Part shown: in pieces, positions 55,693 to 64,000 of the stretch
How the letters are laid out: the number at the start of each line of letters is the position of its first letter
Position numbering within the stretch: the stretch's first letter is position 1
Source: Paralithodes platypus
Taxonomy: Eukaryota > Arthropoda > Malacostraca > Decapoda > Lithodidae
Assembly (NCBI GenBank): GCA_032716605.1
Contig: CM064509.1
Coordinates: 38,784,924-38,848,923, forward strand
DNA length: 64,000 nt
Direction: 5' to 3'
The notes under the pieces: generated by a model
The model's database searches: none
What the model was told of the DNA's origin: nothing
Seen by the model: the letters and a program-made list of their open reading frames with translations, nothing else
Translations under genes and position numbers: made by a program

Positions 55693-56823
55693 AGACCCAG
55701 AGACAACAGTCGGGCAGTTGAATATTAGAGCCCAAAAGCAACGGCTGGCCTCACTGCGTTGGCGTCTAGTCTTCCCTCCCCCCCTCAAGATTCACGGTAG
55801 TTCGGCGTTCCGTAATCTGTGCAACTCTGTGAGGAAGTGATTTAACCCTTTACGAATATTTTATTGCGATCGGGACTACCGGCAGTAATATTATATTGGT
55901 AGACAACAAATTCACAAATTATTGATTGTTTCATTAACTTCTGATAGTGCACCCTCCGCTACTTGAGCTACGAACGATCATAACTCATAACTGATCTAAG
56001 GCAGAAAGATCTTTTTATGTTAGAAGGGATTATGCGAGAAACTCTTGAGTAAGGACTCGGCAAGAATAACTCCTTGGCAACAATCGACTGTCTTAACCCA
56101 TCAGCAATTGTTGCCAAAAAGGTGCACAACCGCCCACAAGAAGCCCATCTGCAACCCCTCTACACTACCGGACAGCTTGGACGGCCCCAGAGCTACTGTT
56201 AACCCCCAACATCACTAACGCAAGATAACCAGGAAAACTCCATCACAGTGTTACTTCACAGAGTACCAGTGTTACGGTGCTATTAACTATCAACCATCCA
56301 GTGTATTCGATTGTGTCTCAACTTTCTCTGATGATTAGGAAACAAGTAATTATGCTAGTACACATTAATATATATCAGTGAAATTTAGCTTAGGCGAACT
56401 GACTCCCGTAATTATTCTTGCCATCAGGTTTAACCTGATTCGCCCTCACTGATATTTTCGGTCCGAAGTATCACCTAGACAAGTGAACATCCTAGACCAG
56501 TGCAACTAGTTACAGTTATCCCTTTACGTTAATTCTTGGGCAATAACCACATTGCTTATACTTTCATCCTTGAGTAAGAGTCATATTACCAGAGAGAGTT
56601 AACAAAGCGAAATGCCTAACCTGTGTGATTCATGTACCCTACGTATCATAAAGCAATGTGATCAGAAGAATAATGCCTGAACGTTGGAAGTGGGAAGTAT
56701 GTCTCTATCCAAATCCGCGATAAGTGCTGGGAGGTGGTAATAAGTCCAATAACCTACCTGAGTGCTCCAACCTCTATTGTTCGTGGAATTCTATTACGTA
56801 CCTTCTACCTGAGTGCTATTGAG

Positions 56824-56829
56824 AATAAA
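56824..56829 (+). promoter_or_regulatory. Poly(A) signal of LTR-like copy 2
   Basis: AATAAA with the same GCTGTATTAC downstream as copy 1, about 140 bp before the end. Confidence 0.5.
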
Positions 56830-56972
56830 GCTGTATTACAAACCATTTATCCGAGATTATCTATGTCCTCTGTTGATTCTCTTTATGTATTTTGCAAGAA
56901 ATCCAATAACCCAGTCTTGCAGAACTCACCTATACCAAGTTAATCCTGTATAAAATCAGGGCATAACACAGG

Positions 56973-57293
56973 GATCTTTATTTTGTGTTTGTAGACCTGG
57001 AGAACGCCTTTGACTGGGTGCCTAGAGATGTTGTGCAGTGGGCTATGAGGAAACTTGGCGTGGAAGAGTGGCTGGTGCGTGTGATAATAAAGATGTATGA
57101 GGATTTGCAAACTGCAGTGAGGATGAAAGGTGTACTGATTGACGAGTTCACAGTCTGTGTTGGAGCTGAGGAGACGCTTACTGTAGGTATAAAGAGTATT
57201 AGTGAGGAGATGCGTACAAGTAGACTGGGATGGTATGGGCATGTGGAGAGAATGGATGAACAAAATTGGGTGAAAAGATGCAGGTCTGTGATT
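56973..57293 (+). pseudogene. RTE-like RT middle fragment, internally deleted
   Basis: CVFVDLENAFDWVPRDVVQW (RT motif with the first catalytic Asp), KLGVEEWLVRVIIKMYEDL, VLIDEFTVCVGAEETL, then directly TVGIKSISEEMRTSRLGWYG and HVERMDEQNWVKRCRSVI up to the foldback insertion. The catalytic YADD region is missing between VGAEE and KSISEEM. The same deletion junction is present at 63718-63860, so it predates at least one duplication or transposition. Confidence 0.7.
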
Positions 57294-57317
57294 AGTAGGG
57301 GAGCCCACTGGAGTTCA

Positions 57318-58338
57318 TTTACACTTTTGGGAACGAAAGGTTTGATAGTTTTAATCTGTTGCTACTAATAGGTGAATGAAAAAAATCCATTTCTTAAGTG
57401 TAGCATTCCTGGGGTTTAGAGGGGGTAGACCCCTAAACCCCCAAAAAATGAAGCCTTCATTTACACTTTGGAGAACAAGGCTGAAATTAACATGAATTAA
57501 TACCATTATACTACCAGATTGAAATATGCAACTTAAGAAAACACAAATTCTGGGGTTTCCATTTAAGAAGGGTTCTTGTGGAGGGTTCACGAGGGTTTCA
57601 ATTACACTTTGGAGAACAAAATTGAAACTTATACTAGTGGATGCCCTTACATAACTTATCTTAAATACATAACTTAAGACAAGATATTCCCTGGCATTTT
57701 TGCTTAAGAAGGGCCAGGAAGATTCTAAATAGGTCATGTTTACACTTTGGAAAACAATGCTGAACTTCACATTGTTGTTGTTTTTGTTGTTGTTGTTTGT
57801 TGTTCCCCAGGCTGTCTGGCCGAACAGCCCCAAGGTCTCGAGCAAGACCAAGGCCATAAACGAGCGCCCCCACAAAATCCTCCCTGCTTACCACTAACAA
57901 AGCCTGGGTGACCGAAGCCACTCCAAGGCAGGGAGCTGAGGAGGGTGCGGAAATGCCCGGGAAACCAAAGCCCCACCCAAGGCCCTGTGCCCCTCAGCAA
58001 TTATGAAGGGAAAGTTGAGGGGTAAGGGAAAAAATTTGACGCTTTGGCTCCCAATCTACCAACTTCTAGGTTGGCAGTAGGGAGGTCAATCCACGGAAAA
58101 GACGCCGCCACTTGAGATCTAGAAGATATATAAGTAAAAGGAACAGTCAGAGTAAGCTATGGGTATGGCAGAGATCGCTCAGTTCTCACTCGGATAGACC
58201 AGCCCATCACCACATTGTTCACATTGTTCATCCCTTCTGTATCACTAATTTGAAATATGCAACTTAAAAAACAATATTTTGTGGGGTTTTAATTTAAGAA
58301 GGATCGGAAAGGGTCTCAATTACACTTTGGAGAAAAAA
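57318..58338 (+). repeat. Tandem subterminal repeats, left arm
   Basis: TTTACACTTTGGAGAACAA-like units start at about 57318, 57460, 57600, 57739 and 58319. The period is 139-142 bp (128 bp for the last once the LINE insertion is removed). Units also share a CTTAAGA word mid-way and a TTTAAGAAGGG word near the end. Confidence 0.75.
57775..58217 (-). mobile_element. LINE 3'-end fragment inserted in the left foldback arm
   Basis: Flanked by TTCACATTG at 57766-57774 and 58218-58226. The uninterrupted site survives in the right arm (CAATGTGAA, 62032-62040). The + strand starts with (TTG)n, the 3' tail of a minus-strand LINE. Translation near the tail (ALGLFGQTAWGTTNN, or GCSARQPG in another frame) matches the (TAC)n LINE tail at 27740-27802, so it is a relative with a different microsatellite. 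Confidence 0.85.
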
Positions 58339-58638
58339 GTTGAAAACCGTTGTGTCCAAAGTTCATTACTTACTTAAATAAACATATTCACTGGCATTTT
58401 TTGCTTTCTTCGTAGGTACGGTGTGATGATTTTTAATCAAGGGCACTTTTTTCTGATGATCGGCACCACTTCAAAATGGCAAGCCCATATGATGATATCG
58501 GTATGCTACATCACTCAGCTCGTATTCTTTTATTTTGATTCCCGAATTGATTATATTATTATATTAGAATTGACATCAATTACCAATTTGTTTTAATCAT
58601 TACAAGTCTACAATGTCACCTTTGTCCTTCCTTTTCAG

Positions 58639-59744
58639 CATGAGCCCAGCAGCCATTGTCCTCCAGATGTATGTATTATAAATGTTCTGCCCATTAAAGA
58701 CAAGATTCTACCCTGACAGCCTGACAAATGGGCTGTAGTGACACATGCTGACGAAGCTATGAAATCTAGAAAGAACTTCCAAACATCAAAGTACAAAGCA
58801 GTTATTGATACATTACCAAGTGACCCAGGAGAGGATGGTGGTTACCACAGCAAATGTTACAAGAACTTTACTGCAATTCAACCTGTGTTTAGGCCTATTC
58901 ATGACAAATTAGAACAAGAAATGAAGGTTTTGCGCTCTGTATCATCATCATCCGCAGCTGTTCGGCCTACTAGCAATGAATCTAGTAGTACCCACAGTGT
59001 CTACTGTGGGTATTTTCCCTGATATATGTTTGTTTTGTGACAAGAAGGTAAAAACACGCCCAGATGGAACCAAAGAGCTCACAGGAAAACTACTAACTAA
59101 CCCTGCAGCAGACAAGATTAGAGAGATAGCACATACAGTACCCTCAAATGCACACATACTAGTTAAAATTAGTGGAGTTGACTTAATCGCTAAAGAAGCC
59201 CAGTTTCACCACAGTTGCCGATCCTTACACATACGCAAGACAGATAGGGCACGAGGATTTGATCTATCACTAATTTCTGAGGAACCAGTTATGGCTAGAT
59301 TCCCCCTTGACTGTATTTATTCATATGTCAAAACCAACATCATTGATCACCAAAGACCCGCACGTCTTACATCTTTTTATGAAGAATATATTGACCTCTG
59401 TACTGAACTTGAAGTAGTCCCAACAGTAAGTACAGCACAATATCTGGGGGATCTTTTGACCAACAAATTTAAGGGCACACTGTTTTGTATTGCACTCTTC
59501 AGAGTGCCGCCGACAAGGTGAGATTGTCCACAGCACAGAGATTGAGTACGATTCCATCAAGATCGTGTATGACTTTGAGTCATTTCCCGAGGGTCAGGTT
59601 ACAAAAGCTGCCTTACAGCTCAGACATGCCCTAAAGGCTGTAAGGAAGGAGCCACTCCCAGATCCACTGACTGTTGGAGCTTTGAACCGTGGTGAGGGAG
59701 AACCTCCTGAACTTTTCAAGACTTTCTTTCAGACACTACTTTGA
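58639..59744 (+). pseudogene. Uncharacterised foldback-element ORF, left-arm copy
   Basis: The frame starts HEPSSHCPPDVCIINVL, meets TGA at 58714-58716, then runs PDKWAVVTHADEAMKSRKNF and GGYHSKCYKNFTAI. A frame change near 58980-59020 leads to GIFPDICLFCDKKVKTRPDG, AQFHHSCRSLHIRKTDRARG, FPLDCIYSYVKTNIIDHQRP and YLGDLLTNKFKG. A further frame change near 59500 gives SSECRRQGEIVHSTEIEYDS. The CxxC...HxxxC spacing (CLFC, HHSC) and YHSKCY suggest zinc-binding segments. I recall similar proteins as widespread, unannotated, transposon-like ORFs in invertebrate genomes, but cannot name a family. No function is assigned. Confidence 0.6.
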
Positions 59745-60037
59745 GGACCCATGACTGGACAATATTCAGAATCAGTCTTGCGCCGCTCTGATTCTTTGAG
59801 CCAGGACGTACTCTTTTTGGTCAAGAAACGTAACCTGAAACCAAGAAAGTATATCTTGATGGGTTAGTCATTGATGTCCCTTACTGGCAGTAAGAAGATT
59901 ATTACAGTTCTGAACTGAATGGGAGACTCTCTTAACTACCATGCTGTTGAAGAAATTGAGACAGACATTGCCTATGCTATTTTGGACAAACAGTTGAATT
60001 GTCCAAATGGTACGGTTCCTGGAGTACCGTGTGGACT

Positions 60038-60479
60038 TATGTTAGGCATGTAGAGAACCGATTATTTTGGAAAATGGTCCTTGTTAGTTTGATCATTGAA
60101 CCCAGTCCACATGGGAATGCAATCCATTCCCAGGGCATGCATAACCATCCACAAGAAGTCCAACTTATGTGATGGAATAGAGAGATCCATGTCACTGCGG
60201 AAGTCCTTGTTGTTATAGGAAAAGTCATTCATTTGTGGCTTTTTCTTGTAGGGTGGCAGGTATTTGTCTAGGAAATCCAAATTTCTCCTCCTATTCTTAC
60301 CACCTATCTTTGCCAAGGGCATGTCTGTCTCAGGGTCATCTTCATCTTGCCTAACTCTATGTGGTGAGGGTTCTGTAGGGGACGACCTGCTCTGTGTCTG
60401 ATACAATATGCCCAATGTGTCGTGCAAGGCGTCGGACCCTGATAGTGTTTGTGTTAATTCGTAGTAATTGTCAAAGGCC
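60038..60479. other. Unpaired loop of the foldback element
   Basis: Single-copy sequence between the arms. On the minus strand it continues the uncharacterised ORF. Next to the left boundary is a short hairpin, GGTACGGTTCCTGGAGTACC, present in both arms. Confidence 0.7.
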
Positions 60480-61619
60480 AGTCCACATGGTACTCCAGGA
60501 ACCGTACCAGCTTCACAATTCAACTGTCTGTCCAAAATAGCATAGGCAAGGTCGGTTCTCCCTCACCACGGTTCAAAGCTCCAACAGTCAGTGGATCTGG
60601 GAGTGGCTCCTTCCTTACAGCCTTTAGGGCATGTCTGAGCTGTAAGGCAGCTTTTGTAACCTGACCCTCGGGAGATGACTCAAAGTCATACACGATCTTG
60701 ATGGAATCGTACTCAATCTCTGTGCTGTGGACAATCTCACCTTGTCGGCGGCACTCTGAAGAATGCAATACAAGACAGTGTGCCCTTAAATTTGTTGGTC
60801 AAAAGATCCCCCAGATATTGTGCTGTACTTACTGTTGGGACTACTTCAAGTTCAGTACAGAGGTCAATATATTCTTCATAAAAAGATGTAAGATGTGCGG
60901 GTCTTTGGTGATCAATGATGTTGGTTTTGACATATGAATAAATACAGTCAAGGGGGAATCTAGCCATAACTGGTTCCTCAGAAATTAGTGATAGATCAAA
61001 TCCTCGTGCCCTATCTGTCTTGCGTATGTGTAAGGATCGGCAACTGTGGTGAAACTGGGCTTCTTTAGCGATTAAGTCAACTCCACTAATTTTAACTAGT
61101 ATGTGTGCATTTGAGGGTACTGTATGTGCTATCTCTCTAATCTTGTCTGCTGCAGAGTTAGTTAGTAGTTTTCCTGTGAGCTCTTTGGTTCCATCTGGGC
61201 GTGTTTTTACCTTCTTGTCACAAAACAAACATATATCAGGGAAAATACCCACAGTAGACACTGTGGGTACTACTAGATTCATTGCTAGTAGGCCGAACAG
61301 CTGCGGATGATGATGATACAGAGCGCAAAACCTTCATTTCTTGTTCTAATTTGTCATGAATAGGCCTAAACACAGGTTGAATTGCAGTAAAGTTCTTGTA
61401 ACATTTGCTGTGGTAACCACCATCCTCTCCTGGGTCACTTGGTAATGTATCAATAACTGCTTTGTACTTTGATGTTTGGAAGTTCTTTCTAGATTTCATA
61501 GCTTCGTCAGCATGTGTCACTACAGCCCATTTGTCAGGCTGTCAGGGTAGAATCTTGTCTTTAATGGGCAGAACATTTATAATACATACATCTGGAGGAC
61601 AATGGCTGCTGGGCTCATG
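60062..61619 (-). pseudogene. Uncharacterised foldback-element ORF, right-arm copy plus loop
   Basis: Mirror copy of 58639-59744 with the same TGA (61542-61544) and the same frame change near 61240-61280. After SSECRRQGEIVHSTEIEYDS it jumps a deletion near 60553 and reads on into the loop. There a 158-codon frame (60062-60535) gives GVPCGLAFDNYYELTQTLSG, SDALHDTLGILYQTQSRSSP, KNRRRNLDFLDKYLPPYKKK and IPSHKLDFLWMVMHALGMDC, to a stop. The loop part occurs once, so it is the most 3' segment retained. The zinc-like Cys/His residues match the left copy. Confidence 0.6.
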
Positions 61620-61919
61620 CTGAAAAGGAAGGACAAAAGCGACATTGTAGACTTGTCATGATTAAAACAAATTGGTAATTGATGTCAATTCTAATATAAT
61701 AATATAATCAATTCGGGAATCAAAATAAAAGAATACGAGCTGAGTGATGTAGCATACCGATATCATCATATGGGCTTGCCATTTTGAAGTGGTGCCGATC
61801 ATCAGAAAAAAGTGCCCTTGATTAAAAATCATCACACCGTACCTACGAAGAAAGCAAAAAATGCCAGTGAATATGTTTATTTAAGTAAGTAATGAACTTT
61901 GGACACAACGGTTTTCAAC

Positions 61920-62490
61920 TTTGTTCTCCAAAGTGTAATTGAGACCCCTTTCGATCCTTCTTAAATTAAAACCCCACAAAATATTGTTTCTTAAGTTGCA
62001 TATTTCTAATTAGTGATACAGAAGGGGTGAACAATGTGAAGTTCAGCATTGTTTTCCAAAGTGTAAACATGACCTATTTAGAATCTTAGAATTTAGAAGC
62101 AAAAATGCCAGGGAATATCTTGTCTTAAGTTATGTATTTAAGATAAGTTATGTAAGGGCATCCACTAGTATAAGTTTCAATTTTGTTCTCCAAATTGTAA
62201 TTGAAACCCTCGTGAACCCTCCACAAGAACCCTTCTTAAATGGAAACCCCAGAATTTGTGTTTTCTTAAGTTGCATATTTCAATCTGGTAGTATAATGGT
62301 ATTAATTCATATTAATTTCAGCCTTGTTCTCCAAAGTGTAAATGAAGGCTTAATTTTTTGGGGGTTTAGGGGTCTGCCCCCTCTAAACCCCAGGAATGCT
62401 ACACTTAATTAAGAAATGGATTTTTTTCATTCACCTATTAGTAGCAACAGATTAAAACCATCAAACCTTTCGTTCCCAAAAGTGTAAATG
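61920..62490 (-). repeat. Tandem subterminal repeats, right arm
   Basis: Mirror image of the left-arm units: TTGTTCTCCAAAGTGTAA words near 61921, 62051 (TTGTTTTCC), 62192, 62330 and 62473 (variant). Confidence 0.75.
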
Positions 62491-62513
62491 AACTCCAGTG
62501 GGCTCCCTAACTA

Positions 62514-62690
62514 GATTGTGGAGGGAGCTGCACCAAGGGATGGACCAAGGAAGACTTGGGATCGGACTATACGTGCCGATCTCGAATAAAAAACTTGACA
62601 AGTGAAGCAGCCCTTAACAGGGTTGCCTGGAATGCCGCCATTAGGATAAGAGACTGAAACTGCACGTATGTGTGGAGCACTCAGTCTTAA
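62514..62690 (+). pseudogene. RTE-like LINE C-terminal end after the foldback insertion
   Basis: IVEGAAPRDGPRKTWDRTIR and ADLE, then TAA, then LTSEAALNRVAWNAAIRIRD after a stop. The G-PRKTW...I--DL pattern continues VKRCRSVI on the other side of the insertion, as in the C-terminus of many RTE-type RTs. Confidence 0.7.
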
Positions 62691-63716
62691 AATGTTATGT
62701 ACAGTATGTATGTATTACACAGAAGTCTATATGAAAGACTGATAAATCTTAATCACAACACTTGTATGCTTATGGCTCAAGTGAAACAAACAGTCTATCT
62801 CAAGTGACTGAAAAGCATAACTCTGTGACGAGACTCACTATTTTGACATAAACCCGAGTGATAGAAACACATAAACTCAGATCTGCTTCAAGACTTCTCG
62901 ACTGGCGTGTATATAGGTGTGTATGAATTTATATGGTAATAATGCATATATATCTTCTCTACTGTGAGACACGGGATCCCGAACTCGAGAAAGTATATAT
63001 ATATATATATATTACTGGTGGAGGACAGGTATATTATGTTTCCCCAAAAATAGGATAACGAAAGCAAAGTAAAAGGGAAGACGTACAACACGCCTTCGAG
63101 TTATAATTACGTTAACATTTAAGAGAAACTTGGCATATCTGGGTCAAAGCCTTCGCAATAACCACTGTTACCACCAATGAAACACAGAGGCACTTAAAGG
63201 AGATATATGAGGAGAATAGCACTGTTAGAACGATTCGGCACTGGCGTTTGAAGTTGGATCAAAGTCTTTGAGGATTACACCTGGTTACTGGTGTCATGTA
63301 ATGTTTGACTTAAAACTTCCGGCACTTAGATCCGTCTCACTCTCACGGGCTTGGTTCAGTCCCGAATAACTTCAATAATCGCGTGGCAATATCACTTCTC
63401 CTTTTAGTTTTTTGGTTGGTCCTCTTTAGTTCACTCACGCTATGCCTGGGGGGTAAATTTGCTTTCTCCCCTACCCGAGGAACAACCAAGGTTTTTCCAG
63501 GTGTAGGAGGTAAGATAGTTTGGTTAGTGCAGGGACTTGTGAAAGGACACACCCTTGCCTTAATTCGTCGTTAGATCTAGACGGAGGCGGACAGGAGTGA
63601 GACTGTTCAATTAGTCTTGGGGGGTCTTTGGTACAAGTATTATGTTGAGGAGTAACTCTAACCATGAAATAGTTGGGGCGATTCACTCGTTCAACACTAA
63701 GTTCATTAACTCATAA
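62691..63716. other. Intergenic, no gene seen
   Basis: AT-rich, with (TA)n at 62994-63011. A C-rich stretch near 63440-63640 has short open frames without family resemblance. Confidence 0.4.
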
Positions 63717-63717
63717 A

Positions 63718-63860
63718 CTGCATCTTTTCACCCAATTTTGTTCATCCAGTCTCTCCACAAGCCCATACCATCCCAGTCTACTTGTACGCATCTCCTCACT
63801 AATACTCTTTATACCTACAGTAAGCATCTCCTCAGCTCCAACATGGACTTTGCCAAGCGA
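63718..63860 (-). pseudogene. Second copy of the internally deleted RTE-like RT fragment
   Basis: Minus strand: GKVHVGAEEMLTVGIKSISE, EMRTSRLGWYGLVERLDEQN, WVKRC. Same VGAEE-to-KSISEEM deletion junction as 57150-57280, in opposite orientation, with a few substitutions. It ends where the left copy continues RSVI. Confidence 0.7.
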
Positions 63861-63879
63861 AGGTATTTGGCTCTATTCT

Positions 63880-64000
63880 GACGAAAATCGTCATATGTAA
63901 CATATATATAATTCTTACTTATCTATATGTGCCTATTTGGTTTTTAATATGAACATATGAACATTTAAGAGCAATAAAAGAAGTGGGCATAGCATTTGGG
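63880..64000 (+). repeat. Partial copy of the 47845-48080 palindromic MITE, cut by window end
   Basis: ATGTGCCTATTTGGTTTTTAA, TATGAACATATGAACAT and AATAAAAGAAGTGGGCATAG parallel ATGCGCCTATTTTACGTTTAA, TATGAAGATAGTAACAT and AATAAAGCAAGTGGGAATAG at 48005-48075. Confidence 0.55.

Larger units (their letters stand above)
53352..56968 (+). mobile_element. Long non-coding LTR-like repeat, copy 2 (candidate solo LTR)
   Basis: Starts TGTCTCC and ends ATAACA, flanked by CAGG at 53348-53351 and 56969-56972, so it has TG...CA termini and a 4 bp duplication. Removing it joins KASKETG to the next RTE codons in frame. A TATA box (55685) and AATAAA (56824) occupy the places expected for an LTR. At 3.6 kb it is unusually long for an LTR, and I see no second LTR or internal coding region. 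Confidence 0.65.
57294..62513. mobile_element. 5.2-kb foldback-type element with >2-kb inverted arms
   Basis: Flanked by GATT at 57290-57293 and 62514-62517. The host RTE ORF reads through the empty site as RSVIVEGAAP. Terminal text AGTAGGGGAGCCCACTGG at the left pairs with CCAGTGGGCTCCCTAACT at the right. Left arm 57294-60037, loop 60038-60479, right arm 60480-62513. The arms match except for a LINE insertion in the left arm (57775-58217) and a roughly 260 bp segment (about 59703-59966) missing from the right arm. Long inverted arms with internal tandem repeats are the hallmark of foldback elements. No transposase is recognised. Confidence 0.8.
51226..62690 (+). mobile_element. RTE/BovB-like LINE remnant, split by an LTR-like repeat and a foldback element
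   Basis: Host pieces: 51226-53351 (5' region, endonuclease, RT start), 56969-57293 (RT middle, then a jump to the C-terminal region) and 62514-62690 (C-terminus). The 5' region contains CTGCGTGTCGTACAAGGCG and GACTAATAGGGG, as I recall from RTE-type 5' UTRs. The RT also has internal deletions independent of the insertions: KASKETG runs straight into LCVFVDLENAF, and VGAEE into KSISEEMRTSR. Confidence 0.7.

Noticed and set aside
58476..58640. Possible first exon MASPYDDI and intron (GTATGC ... TTTTCAG) before the foldback ORF
   Set aside because: The exon leaves a one-base phase that would create an immediate TGA when joined to CATGAG at 58639, so the splice does not keep the frame.
1..64000. 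CRISPR arrays, bacterial promoters or ribosome binding sites
   Set aside because: The window is eukaryotic; no direct-repeat/spacer arrays with uniform spacing are present.

Overview
The window is eukaryotic, repeat-dominated DNA. I infer an arthropod, most likely a decapod crustacean. The reasons are the many LINE fragments ending in short microsatellite tails, the scattered CCTAACC/TTAGG-type runs, a tRNA-derived SINE and many AT-rich or TTAA-flanked palindromic elements. I see no bacterial operons, no rRNA and no functional tRNA. The species call is inference only. Almost all coding sequence belongs to transposable elements (TEs). Only two genes look non-TE: a protein kinase (9602-10600, +) and a DHHC palmitoyltransferase (42663-43480, -). 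Each fits in a single exon.

Layout. 1-8255: two nearly identical purine-rich LINE copies in opposite orientation, forming a large inverted repeat around a 2.8 kb spacer. 8256-12462: minisatellite, kinase, SINE. 12463-17044: first copy of a very long non-coding LTR-like repeat, followed by a LINE fragment and short tandem repeats to 18570. 19561-24738: a decayed SGNH-type LINE copy broken by two other LINEs. 24975-29215: a decayed Ty3/gypsy element split by a LINE with a 13 bp target duplication. 29651-35575: the best SGNH-type LINE copy (SGNH-hydrolase ORF1 plus endonuclease/RT ORF2), followed directly by a 5'-truncated sister copy. 35577-38354: mosaic of fragments. 38355-44321: a chain of TTAA-flanked MITEs, one split by a poly-A jockey-like LINE, plus the DHHC gene. 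44458-47014: nested LINEs. 47485-48660: nested palindromes. 49162-50725: a MITE with two insertions.

51226-62690 is the most layered part. An RTE/BovB-like retrotransposon is broken first by the second LTR-like repeat (53352-56968, TG...CA ends, CAGG duplication). It is broken again by a 5.2 kb foldback element (57294-62513, GATT duplication). The foldback arms are over 2 kb long. They carry tandem subterminal repeats and mirrored copies of an uncharacterised Cys/His-containing ORF. A further LINE tail sits in the left arm, and the right arm preserves the matching empty site.

The TE genes do not form a pathway. They record successive insertions whose relative order can be read from the nesting. 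The best candidates for something undescribed are the foldback element with its uncharacterised ORF, the giant LTR-like repeat, and the kinase ORF followed in frame by an acidic tail behind stop codons.
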